Source: Deferrisomatales bacterium (lineage in GTDB: Bacteria > Desulfobacterota > Deferrisomatia > Deferrisomatales > JARGFW01). From it: a stretch of 44,903 nucleotides of DNA. The translations under genes and the position numbers were made by a program. A model generated the notes under the pieces. The model ran no database searches. It was not told the DNA's origin and saw nothing but the letters and a program-made list of their open reading frames with translations. This document shows, piece by piece, positions 16,818 through 24,529 of the stretch; within the stretch, counting starts at the first letter, position 1; each line of letters opens with the position of its first letter. The stretch is from positions 7,049-51,951 of the forward strand of contig JARGFW010000006.1 in assembly GCA_029211085.1 (NCBI GenBank), read 5' to 3'.

Positions 16818-17876
16818 CTAGAGCCTCACCGGCCGCCCGCTGGAGGCAGCTGCCAAGGAGGCCAGTGCCGTGCGGAGAGCCCGTCTACCGTCTTCTAGCG
16901 TACACTCGGAAGGACCGTCCTGAGCAATGCAGCCGGCGAAATGCCGCCACAACCCGCAAAACGTGGCCTGGAAATCCCCACCCTGCCGCAAGGCAGGCAC
17001 GGCGTCGGGCAGTCCCTGCACTGCCAGCACGGCCTTCTTGGCACGATCTCTAAGGTCGCCCGGATAGGTCGTGCGGGGATAAAGCGCCAGACCATCGAAA
17101 CGGTAACAGTCAAGATGGAGCCGCCCGGCCTCACCGTAGATCTCCAACTGGCTGGTCGGGCTGGTCCGGAAGCTGAACAGCCCGGTGGCGAGGGCTCCGT
17201 TGGCCAGGGTTGCGGTCGTGACGTGGATTGCGTCTTCGTACTGGCCCGAAGGGCGACTGAACGAGAACACCTGTTCCACCTCGGTCCCCAGCAGGTACTG
17301 CCAGAGGTCGAAATGGTGCACGGCCTCGTTAAACAGCACGCCGCCGCCGAGACTAAGCTTCCGATGCCAGTCGGGTGCGTCCGCACCGATCCGGTCATGG
17401 GTGTAGACGCTGTGGATCGCCTTGATGGGGCCGAGGACCCCGGACTGAACCAGTTCGCGGGCGCGACTCACCAACCGGTGCCAGCGCAGATTGAACCCGA
17501 CGACCACTTTCACGGGGGAACCCGCGGCGCGGGCCAGCAGCTGGTCACACTCGTCCAGGTTCAAGGCCAGCGGTTTCTCGATCAGGACGTGCTTCTGCGC
17601 GGCCAGCGCGGCCAACCCGATCTCGGCGTGGGACTGGGTCGGGGTGAGCACCCCCACCGCATCGATGTCCTGTCGGTCCACCAGGGCACGATAGTCGGTG
17701 AACCGATGTTCGACGCCAAACCGCTGCGATAGCATCTCGACACGGTCCGCGTCGACATCAGCCGCAGCCACCACGTTGATCTGTGGCAGCCGCTGCAGGG
17801 CGGGCAGGTGCCGTTCCTCGGCCACCTTGCCGCAACCGATGATTCCCAACCGTAGTGGCCCGGCTATTCGCACCAT
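16818..17876 (-). CDS. Gfo/Idh/MocA family NAD(P)-dependent sugar oxidoreductase
   Basis: The 352-residue protein opens with a Rossmann nucleotide-binding site (LRLGIIGCGKVAEERHLPAL), then TPTQSHAEIGLAAL and the family EKP motif in VLIEKPLALN (about residue 100). The C-terminal domain contains DWHRKLSLGGGVLFNEAVHH, in the usual position of the catalytic residues. ATG 17876 follows GGGAG at 8 bases and begins right at the fold, so upstream in-frame sequence was dropped. Members of the family oxidise or reduce sugar hydroxyls, including nucleotide sugars in polysaccharide loci; the substrate cannot be told here. Confidence 0.9.
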   Translation of the reverse strand: MVRIAGPLRLGIIGCGKVAEERHLPALQRLPQINVVAAADVDADRVEMLSQRFGVEHRFTDYRALVDRQDIDAVGVLTPTQSHAEIGLAALAAQKHVLIEKPLALNLDECDQLLARAAGSPVKVVVGFNLRWHRLVSRARELVQSGVLGPIKAIHSVYTHDRIGADAPDWHRKLSLGGGVLFNEAVHHFDLWQYLLGTEVEQVFSFSRPSGQYEDAIHVTTATLANGALATGLFSFRTSPTSQLEIYGEAGRLHLDCYRFDGLALYPRTTYPGDLRDRAKKAVLAVQGLPDAVPALRQGGDFQATFCGLWRHFAGCIAQDGPSECTLEDGRRALRTALASLAAASSGRPVRL

Positions 17877-17958
17877 CGAGAAATCTCCCGCTGCAAGAGG
17901 GGCCGGTACAGTTTCCCCGCCCCCGAGTCCTCCTTGCCCCCGGCTGCGGCGCACGGTG

Positions 17959-19116
17959 CTACCGGGAAACCAGCTTGGGGTAGTCGATTCCTGAATTCAG
18001 GAAGTGGGCTCGGACACTGCAGTCGGTGACCGGCCGATCCTTGTAGGGACAGTTCCGACAAAAGCTCAGGGACTGAGGGGCGTCGCGTATGATCCTCCTG
18101 ACGCGCGCTGCCCTTGCGGCGCGCCAAAGGTCCTTGAATGACACCGTTTCCGATATGGCACCCAACGACTGTTGCGCGTTGTAGTCCTGTTCACAGGCGA
18201 CGAGGGTGCCGTCGGCCAAAACGGTTGGAAACCAGAAGGGCTCCTGGCAGATGAAGTCCGTGCGACCGACCCGGGCCCCGTCCTGATAGTCGTACGCCCG
18301 ATGCTCCGGGGCGTCTGGAACGAGATCGTCATGGGTACCCTCTGCCCCAGCGGAGTCGATGGTCGAAAGAGTGCGCACCGAGAGCAGGTCGAAGTGGTGA
18401 CGCCGGGCGAACTCCACCAGGCCCGGCACCTCGTGCTGGTTGTGCTTCATCACGATGGTACGCATGTGCAGCACGGGCAGTTGGGTGCCGCGCTTCTTCT
18501 TGATCTCAGCCATGCGCCGGACCCCCTCCAGGGCGGGTGCCAGGCGCGCCCCGACCCGGAACCGGGAATTGGTTTCATCGGTCAGACCGTCGAGCGCGAC
18601 GATCAGGTAGGTCGGCGGCTCCTCTGTCAAGGTGTCGATGATCGGGTCGTCGTCGAGGTTCTGACCGTTGGTCGATAACAGGGTGGCGATCGGGTAGCGG
18701 CGTACCGCTCGCAGGATCTCCCGTAGCCTTGGGTGCAGCAGAGGCTCCCCCCAGGCCCACAGGGACGCGGTCAGCAGGTACGGGCCCACCTCATCGATCA
18801 CCCGGGAGAACAGCCCGACATCCATGGCCTGGGGTTTCCGGCCTACGGCCCCGATGCCCGTGGGGCACACCGGGCAGCGCAGGTTGCAGAAGTTGGTCAG
18901 CTCGAACTGCATGTGCAGCGGCATGCTCCAGGGGTTCAGCCGCCGGTGCAACAGGTTCGCTCCCGCCTTGAACAGATTGATCCGTTTGGCCACGGACATG
19001 CCACTCGCGTCCACCGGCATTTGGTCGTACACGAACGAGTACTTCCCTCGAACCAGGGCGTCCCAGGTGAGGCGCGGCGCGCGCACGAGTCCGCGGAAAC
19101 GTTCTCCGCTCCTCAC
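17959..19116 (-). CDS. Radical SAM / SPASM domain protein
   Basis: A 385-residue protein with the radical SAM cluster motif CNLRCPVC (about residue 75) preceded by LHMQFELTNF, then LWAWGEPLLHP (the GGEP-like SAM-binding strand). Near residue 300 CQEPFWFPTVLADGTLVAC and CRNCPYKDRPVTDC give the extra cysteines of a SPASM domain, which binds auxiliary Fe-S clusters. SPASM enzymes modify peptides or small molecules; those in polysaccharide loci are mostly uncharacterised. The GTG start overlaps by 4 bp the stop of a 17-codon upstream ORF. It is 82 bp upstream of the Gfo/Idh gene. Confidence 0.9.
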   Translation of the reverse strand: MRSGERFRGLVRAPRLTWDALVRGKYSFVYDQMPVDASGMSVAKRINLFKAGANLLHRRLNPWSMPLHMQFELTNFCNLRCPVCPTGIGAVGRKPQAMDVGLFSRVIDEVGPYLLTASLWAWGEPLLHPRLREILRAVRRYPIATLLSTNGQNLDDDPIIDTLTEEPPTYLIVALDGLTDETNSRFRVGARLAPALEGVRRMAEIKKKRGTQLPVLHMRTIVMKHNQHEVPGLVEFARRHHFDLLSVRTLSTIDSAGAEGTHDDLVPDAPEHRAYDYQDGARVGRTDFICQEPFWFPTVLADGTLVACEQDYNAQQSLGAISETVSFKDLWRAARAARVRRIIRDAPQSLSFCRNCPYKDRPVTDCSVRAHFLNSGIDYPKLVSR

Positions 19117-19166
19117 CTCACGTCTCCCGGCGCCTGGACCGGTCGGAACGGACCCAATCGTGACAT
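19113..19166 (-). CDS. Possible 17-residue leader ORF coupled to the SPASM radical SAM gene
   Basis: ATG 19166 is preceded by AAGGAG at six bases, a better ribosome site than most genes here. It encodes MSRLGPFRPVQAPGDVR and stops in a TGA that overlaps the GTG start of the radical SAM gene by 4 bp (GTGA). This arrangement favours translational coupling. No similarity to known leader peptides or peptide substrates is recognised, and it may simply bring ribosomes to the weak GTG start. Confidence 0.35.
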   Translation of the reverse strand: MSRLGPFRPVQAPGDVR

Positions 19167-19254
19167 GCGCGGCTCCTTGCGCAACGGAAAGGGTAGCGGT
19201 GCGCAGCGCGCAACGGGTGTGTAACCCCAGCGGGAAACCGTGCAGTCGAACCTG

Positions 19255-20907
19255 TCATCGGCCTGCCGCATCATGCCGCCGGGGGCTCTCGCGCCTGACG
19301 GGTACCATCTTGAATCCTGGCGTCACTTCAGGCCGCTCCCGAACCACCTGAAGAGTGCCCCCCTGTTCCCACAACTGGGCGGTGAGCGGGCCGGCCGGCC
19401 CATCCGCGGCAAGACCGTCCATGACCGCCCTGCGGAACCCGTCCACCTCTATGGGAACCCTGGGATCCACCGAGATCCACAGGGAGGTGATGCCTCGGCT
19501 GTCGGCGACCTCCCGAAACTGGTAGTCGTTGGGGGAGCCTCCGGCGGCAGCGACCAGGGTCCAGACAATTCGGTCCAGATGGGAGCCCAGAAGCGACACC
19601 CCTTCCACCGTGAACTTTTCACGGCTCCCCACTCGTGACAAGCGGGTCTCCATGCCCAGTTGGCCGAAGACGCAGCCGCAGGGGCGCTCTTCCACCCGAC
19701 CCAGGTCTCCCAGTTCGGTGTTGAGCAGCACCTTGCCGTGGTTGACCGACAGCCCGGTAAAGAGCAGGGCCTTCAACTCGGGGTCTTCCGGGTCGGCAAC
19801 CGACTGCCGGGTAACGACGGCGAACCGGTCGGTGTACAGGTGCATGTCGTCGCAGGAACTGCGCCGGTCGCAGGACCCGGCAATCACTCCGGTTTCGGCG
19901 GCCGAGTAGCGGGCCACGGGTTCCAGGCCGGCAGAGCGGATGAACTCGCTCCGTGCCTCGGTGAGCGGCTCTCCCCCGGTAAAGACCAGGTGTCCCGCCA
20001 CGGGGAGGCCCTCAACAAGGGCCGCCTGGGCGACCCGCACGGCCGAACTGGTAAAGGTCCGCAACACCCGCCGGCCATCTGCAACATCGCCCGCCGCCAA
20101 CCAGCGCGCCACTCGCGCAGCCTCGTACAGGGTGGTGAACTCCGGGGCCGGGGCACGGATACCCATCCCCGCACAGGTCCAGCAGAGGTAGCGAAAAGCC
20201 ATGCGGTGGGTCAGGCTGGGGCCCACCCGGTCGTTGCGCAGATGGGAGAACCAGTGCTCCGGTGGGCGGCCGAACTTGAGGTTCATGAGCAGGTTACGGA
20301 ACCCAGCCACCCCCGGAGGCGCCGGCAGCCACAGCGCGAGGGGGGCGGCGGCCACCCCGTGGATCTCATGCAGCACACACTCGTTGGCCGCCTCCTCGGC
20401 GAGACCGTGCCAGTCATAGAGAACCCGGGTCCCCCCCGAGCGGGTGCCGCTGGAGCGGCCGGCCAGCCCCCGCCCCATGAAACCGGGATTGTCGAAATCG
20501 GAAGCCCGCGCCTCTATGGTGAGGCCCGGGCGGAGGATAGGCCGCTTACCCTTGAACTCGTCCACCGAAATGAACACCCCCGCGTCGCGCAGGCACTTCA
20601 GGGTGGCCTCGACCCCGGACCCGGCCACCCTCTGTTCGAGCCTGGCGTAGTCGTACCCGGCCCAGCGCAGCAGGCGCCGATAGGGACTGTTCCCGTTGTC
20701 GAAGACGAGATTGCGGAGGACTGCCAGGAAATTGCTCTTCCGGTCCCGCAGACGGGCCGCGAGGAGGTCCCGCGCCTGCGGAAAATCCACGGTTGAAGTC
20801 AGATATTCCTTCAACCCGAAGGCCAGGGAAGCCAGTTGTCGAACTCGCCGGACGGGAATGGGGTGCTCGTTTCTCGGTCGCCGGCTTACGGCTCCGCGCG
20901 GTTGCAT
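19255..20907 (-). CDS. PaaK/CapK-like AMP-forming adenylation enzyme
   Basis: This 550-residue protein resembles the phenylacetate-CoA ligase / CapK branch of the ANL superfamily. VDFPQARDLL and PYRRLLRWAGYDYARL match the N-terminal helices, SSGTRSGGTRVLYDW (about residue 155) is the phosphate loop, FTGGEPLTEARSEFI (about 300) and YSAAETGVIAGSC (about 340) are adenylate-binding motifs. CapK-type members occur in polysaccharide loci, where they are thought to activate a carboxylate such as an acyl group or amino acid. It begins the minus-strand group leading to the SPASM radical SAM, Gfo/Idh and GT2 genes. ATG 20907 has no clear ribosome site. Confidence 0.85.
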   Translation of the reverse strand: MQPRGAVSRRPRNEHPIPVRRVRQLASLAFGLKEYLTSTVDFPQARDLLAARLRDRKSNFLAVLRNLVFDNGNSPYRRLLRWAGYDYARLEQRVAGSGVEATLKCLRDAGVFISVDEFKGKRPILRPGLTIEARASDFDNPGFMGRGLAGRSSGTRSGGTRVLYDWHGLAEEAANECVLHEIHGVAAAPLALWLPAPPGVAGFRNLLMNLKFGRPPEHWFSHLRNDRVGPSLTHRMAFRYLCWTCAGMGIRAPAPEFTTLYEAARVARWLAAGDVADGRRVLRTFTSSAVRVAQAALVEGLPVAGHLVFTGGEPLTEARSEFIRSAGLEPVARYSAAETGVIAGSCDRRSSCDDMHLYTDRFAVVTRQSVADPEDPELKALLFTGLSVNHGKVLLNTELGDLGRVEERPCGCVFGQLGMETRLSRVGSREKFTVEGVSLLGSHLDRIVWTLVAAAGGSPNDYQFREVADSRGITSLWISVDPRVPIEVDGFRRAVMDGLAADGPAGPLTAQLWEQGGTLQVVRERPEVTPGFKMVPVRRESPRRHDAAGR

Positions 20908-21458
20908 AGGGGCCTGTAGGCGTCAGCACCGTTAAATGGTTTGCGTCTGTGTATAGAACGACCGGTCGCCCGGCCCGTGTTCAAAGGGTTAGACGCCGGA
21001 GAACTTCCACCCACCGCACGGCTGCAGCGCGCGTACCCCCGCGGTGGACGTGTTGACCTTCAACGCCCCGGCCCGGACCCCGCGCGGGAAGTCCTCCTGA
21101 ACCCAGGGATTGGGGGAGATGAGAACCGAGACCAGTCTCCCTGCCACAGCCCGTTGCAGAATTCGATCGCCTGGCTACGTCCCCAGGCACGCCGCCAGCG
21201 TCAGATCGAGGGAGGTCGATAGTAGCGGATTCTCCGTCCTGAAGCGAAGGACCTTGCGACAATCGGGGATGCCGCTTTACCGGCTCCGAATCCCGTTGCC
21301 ATAACAGCCTGACCGCCTACTGGGTACACGGTAGATTCCACTGCAAAGTGCACCACGTGACCAAGAAGGCACGCACGCCCCATGGGTATGTGTTAAAACA
21401 GGGCCTGCTCCACTGGTCCCGAACGAAATGCGCACACCCCCGGACAGGCGGTCCCCCG
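20908..21458. other. Intergenic region with gene remnant at the edge of the low-G+C block
   Basis: This 551-bp stretch separates the minus-strand PaaK-like gene from the plus-strand HemN-like gene. It contains an aldehyde dehydrogenase C-terminal remnant (described separately, 20989-21180). The remaining roughly 280 bp up to 21458 hold no recognisable gene and presumably carry the promoter of the radical SAM pair, which I could not place. Confidence 0.5.
20989..21180 (-). pseudogene. Aldehyde dehydrogenase C-terminal remnant, frameshifted
   Basis: Read on the minus strand, one frame gives QAIEFCNGLWQG and the next frame continues as LVSVLISPNPWVQEDF, RAGALKVNTSTAG and QPCGGWKFSGV, ending at TAA (20991-20989). 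These match the last part of the aldehyde dehydrogenase fold: the A-I-E-x-x-N-G-L helix, the G-x-x-x-x-N-T-x-T strand and the (P)x-G-G-x-K-x-S-G signature. A single-base frameshift separates the two pieces, near 21140. The remaining N-terminal 80-90% of the gene, including the catalytic Cys, is absent. This is a gene relic, consistent with a deletion or insertion boundary here. Confidence 0.7.
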
Positions 21459-23003
21459 ATGCCAGAGAAGAACCTGATCGAGAGAGCAGGAGAGATCCAG
21501 AGGCGACTCACTGACGAAGTCAAGTCGTCACAGGGTTTCGGCTCGGCCATAGACGACTTTGACCAGAGGATTCGGTACGTCTACTACGTAAAGAGCGGAT
21601 CGCGTGTAGGCACAAAGGAAATACATGGAGTTCACACCCGGGATATACACGAGATGGAGCTCTACGTGCACGTTCCATTTTGCAGGAAACGATGTACGTA
21701 CTGCTGTTACTTCAGTATCGCCGAGCCGCCTGATGCAATAGTAGCGAGTTATGTCACATCTCTTAAAAGAGAGCTTGAGCTGCTAAGAGGTACCTCTAGG
21801 TTCGAGAACGCGGTGGTCAAGCACATCTACCTCGGCGGCGGCACACCCACCTTCCTCGAAGCACGGCAACTCAGCGATCTCATCCAGTCTATCCGAAGTT
21901 CCCTGACTGTTCTCCCAACCTTGAATTTCACGTGCGAAGTCAGCCCCGAGTCGATTGTGAGCACGGAGGGAAGAGAGAAGCTCCAAACCTTGCGCGAAAA
22001 CGGTGTCAACCGTTTAAGTTTGGGCGTGCAGTCCTTCGATGACGGGGTGCTGGAACTGATCGGCCGTGGCCACACCTCGAAGATAGCACTGGCCGCCTAC
22101 AGAAATGCCTGCGAAACAGGCTTTAGCAACATCAATCTCGACCTGATGTTCGGGCTGCCCGGGCAAGACCTGCAGTCCTGGGAACGCGATCTGGAGACCG
22201 CCACGGGCCTGAACCCCGTTTGGCTCAGTCTGTCCCGTCTGCGGTTTGACAATCCGGCCATGGATGAGATGCAGCGCCGACGCGGCGCCATCTTTCCGGA
22301 CGCGGAGACTTCGTTTCTGATGAATATCATGGCTATCGAGAAGGTCACGAAATCGGGGTACCAGCAGGCCCACGCTCCCGGGAATTTCCGACGAAGATGC
22401 ACAAAAAAGTTCCCACCCCGCCATTGGCTGGGACAGCAAACGCTGGCGGTCGGTGCGGGCGCGTGGTCGTATCTCAACGGTGTGCGCTACTCCAATGTAC
22501 GAAACCTGGGGAGATACGCAGCGCTGGTCAACGAGGGACGGTTGCCGATCTCATCTGCATGGGAATACTCTGAATTGGAGCAGATGGAAAAAGAAACGAT
22601 TCTCATGCTGAGGCTTCCAACAGGGGTAAACCGGAGGGAGTTCGACGAGAGATTCGGTGTTGACATTGAACAAATGTTCATCGGCCCCTGGGATAGACTG
22701 AGAGAAGCAGGCATGATAACGGACGACGGAGAGACCTTCAGACTGTCGTATAAGGGACTGGTATTCGCCGTAGAAGTTATCAAACAGTTCTACTCTGAGA
22801 ACTTGATGGATAAGTGCAAGAATGTGGTCTATCACCACCCGCTTTTGAGGCGGCTGTTTCTAAGGGCCAAGTACACCCGGTGGGTGGAAGGCCTGGCGAA
22901 CCTTGCCAGGGCGGCGAGCGGTGTTTCAAAAATGGGCCGGCACAGGAAGGCCAGTCCCAGAGCCATTCAGGGCAAGAAACAGCGGCCGGAAAAGGCTTGT
23001 TGA
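21459..23003 (+). CDS. HemN/HemW-like radical SAM protein
   Basis: A 514-residue protein with LYVHVPFCRKRCTYCC near residue 70 (CxxxCxxC cluster plus an adjacent Cys), then HIYLGGGTPTFLE, EVSPESI, NRLSLGVQSFDDGVL and NLDLMFGLPGQ. These are the classic motifs of the coproporphyrinogen oxidase-like group (HemN, HemW and relatives). The C-terminal half has a HemN_C-like segment (LMLRLPTGVNRREFDERFG). At 514 residues it is longer than HemW (about 380) and, with its unusual tail, is unlikely to be housekeeping HemW. Base composition is clearly lower in G+C than the flanks. The downstream B12-radical SAM gene is 4 bp away. The start at 21459 has a weak ribosome site; 21348 is an alternative. Confidence 0.85.
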   Translation: MPEKNLIERAGEIQRRLTDEVKSSQGFGSAIDDFDQRIRYVYYVKSGSRVGTKEIHGVHTRDIHEMELYVHVPFCRKRCTYCCYFSIAEPPDAIVASYVTSLKRELELLRGTSRFENAVVKHIYLGGGTPTFLEARQLSDLIQSIRSSLTVLPTLNFTCEVSPESIVSTEGREKLQTLRENGVNRLSLGVQSFDDGVLELIGRGHTSKIALAAYRNACETGFSNINLDLMFGLPGQDLQSWERDLETATGLNPVWLSLSRLRFDNPAMDEMQRRRGAIFPDAETSFLMNIMAIEKVTKSGYQQAHAPGNFRRRCTKKFPPRHWLGQQTLAVGAGAWSYLNGVRYSNVRNLGRYAALVNEGRLPISSAWEYSELEQMEKETILMLRLPTGVNRREFDERFGVDIEQMFIGPWDRLREAGMITDDGETFRLSYKGLVFAVEVIKQFYSENLMDKCKNVVYHHPLLRRLFLRAKYTRWVEGLANLARAASGVSKMGRHRKASPRAIQGKKQRPEKAC

Positions 23004-23007
23004 GAAT

Positions 23008-24498
23008 ATGAGCAACGTAGATCGTACAGATATTGTGCTGGTCAATCCCCGCCATCGGTTTGGAAAGGAGATCTTCCGCTCTCAGCGCCACGTTGTCCCG
23101 CTGTCACTCCTAGCTGTCGCCACCCCGGTGGACGCCGCAGGGTATCGGGTGGAGATCATTGATCAGAAGACCCACCCGCAGTGGAAGAAGCGTCTGCTTG
23201 CGGCACTGCAGCGCGAGCCGCTGTGTGTTGGTCTCACCTGCAAATCCGGTCCCCAGATAGCGCACGCCCTCGAGATTTCCCGCCTCGTCAAACAACATTC
23301 CTCGGCACCTGTCGTCTGGGGGGGGGTCCATCCAAGCCTGTTGCCAGCGCAGACCCTCGAAAACGAGTTCGTCGACATCGTCGTGCAAGGCGAGGGGGAA
23401 GAAACCTTCTTGGAGTTGGTGGACACCCTGAAACACGGCGGTCGGCTCGATGGGGTGAAAGGCATTTGGTACAAGGCAAACGGGGAGCTCCGCGGCAATC
23501 CGACTCGGCCTTTGATCGATCTGAATCAACAGCCTCCACTGGCCTACCATCTGGTCGATGTTCACGAACATCTGGAGATGAAGCTTGGCAACCCCCTTCT
23601 CAGAACGTTCACCAGCCGGGGTTGTGCCTACAAGTGCACCTTCTGCTACAACGTTGGCTTCAACCAAGCCATGTGGCGCGGCTTATCTGCGGAAAAGACG
23701 ATTGAAAGACTTCTAGACCTGGCGACGAGGTACGACCTGAAGGGCTTCATCTTCTCCGATGACAATTTCTTTGGCGACCTCGACCGGGCCAGACGAATTT
23801 TGGAGGGGTTGACCGAGGATGGAAGGGGTCTGGTTCTCGCCAAGCTGGATATTCGCGCGGACATTCTCTACGACTTGGACGACGACTTCTTGTGGTTGAT
23901 GAAAAAAGCCGGCTGCTCGGTATTGAACGTTGGGCTTGAGTCAGGTTCGGAGAGGATTCTCAAGCTCATCAAGAAGGGAATAACCATTCCTCAGATACTA
24001 GCTATCAATAGCCGCCTGAAACCTTTTGATATCATTCCGAAATACTCTTTCATCATGGGCTACCCAACGGAAACGAGGGAAGAACTCGGGCAAACCGTGT
24101 CTTTTATTCTTCACCTCATCGCAGAGAACCCAGACATCGTAAAGAGTCTGAACTTCTACACGCCTCTTCCGGGTACGGAATTGATGGACCTTGCCGTAGA
24201 GCACGGGTTCTCAGTGCCAGAGCGATTGGAAGACTGGATTCCCTTCAATTACCGGACGGTCAATCTCCCTTGGTTGTCCGATGACCGCAAGAAGTTGATG
24301 GAGATGCTGCACTGCTGCACCAATTTTCTGGAGAATCATTCCTTTTTTGACCCGAAGATCGACATCCATCCAATCTTCCGGCACCTGGCCAAACTCTATC
24401 GTCCTTTCGCCCGTTTCCGAGTCGAAAAGATGTTCTATCGCCTGCCGTTGGAGATTCGACTCTTCGAGGCACTGGGGCTCTACAAAAAGCAGGCATGA
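23008..24498 (+). CDS. B12-binding domain radical SAM protein (first paralog)
   Basis: The 496-residue protein has an N-terminal cobalamin-binding Rossmann-like domain (LSLLAVATPVDAAGYRVEII, VVWGGVHPSLLPAQTL, DIVVQGEGEETFLELV; residues 20-140) and a radical SAM domain with SRGCAYKCTFCYN near residue 200. FIFSDDNFFGDLDRARRIL and NVGLESGSERIL follow. Class B (cobalamin-dependent) radical SAM enzymes methylate or rearrange unreactive carbons in lipids, cofactors and natural products. It begins 4 bp after the HemN-like gene and faces its paralog at 24530-26014, with only 31 bp between their stops. Product unknown. Confidence 0.9.
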   Translation: MSNVDRTDIVLVNPRHRFGKEIFRSQRHVVPLSLLAVATPVDAAGYRVEIIDQKTHPQWKKRLLAALQREPLCVGLTCKSGPQIAHALEISRLVKQHSSAPVVWGGVHPSLLPAQTLENEFVDIVVQGEGEETFLELVDTLKHGGRLDGVKGIWYKANGELRGNPTRPLIDLNQQPPLAYHLVDVHEHLEMKLGNPLLRTFTSRGCAYKCTFCYNVGFNQAMWRGLSAEKTIERLLDLATRYDLKGFIFSDDNFFGDLDRARRILEGLTEDGRGLVLAKLDIRADILYDLDDDFLWLMKKAGCSVLNVGLESGSERILKLIKKGITIPQILAINSRLKPFDIIPKYSFIMGYPTETREELGQTVSFILHLIAENPDIVKSLNFYTPLPGTELMDLAVEHGFSVPERLEDWIPFNYRTVNLPWLSDDRKKLMEMLHCCTNFLENHSFFDPKIDIHPIFRHLAKLYRPFARFRVEKMFYRLPLEIRLFEALGLYKKQA

Positions 24499-24529
24499 CA
24501 GTGCTTTCACCTGCCGCTGTCGTGGATAT

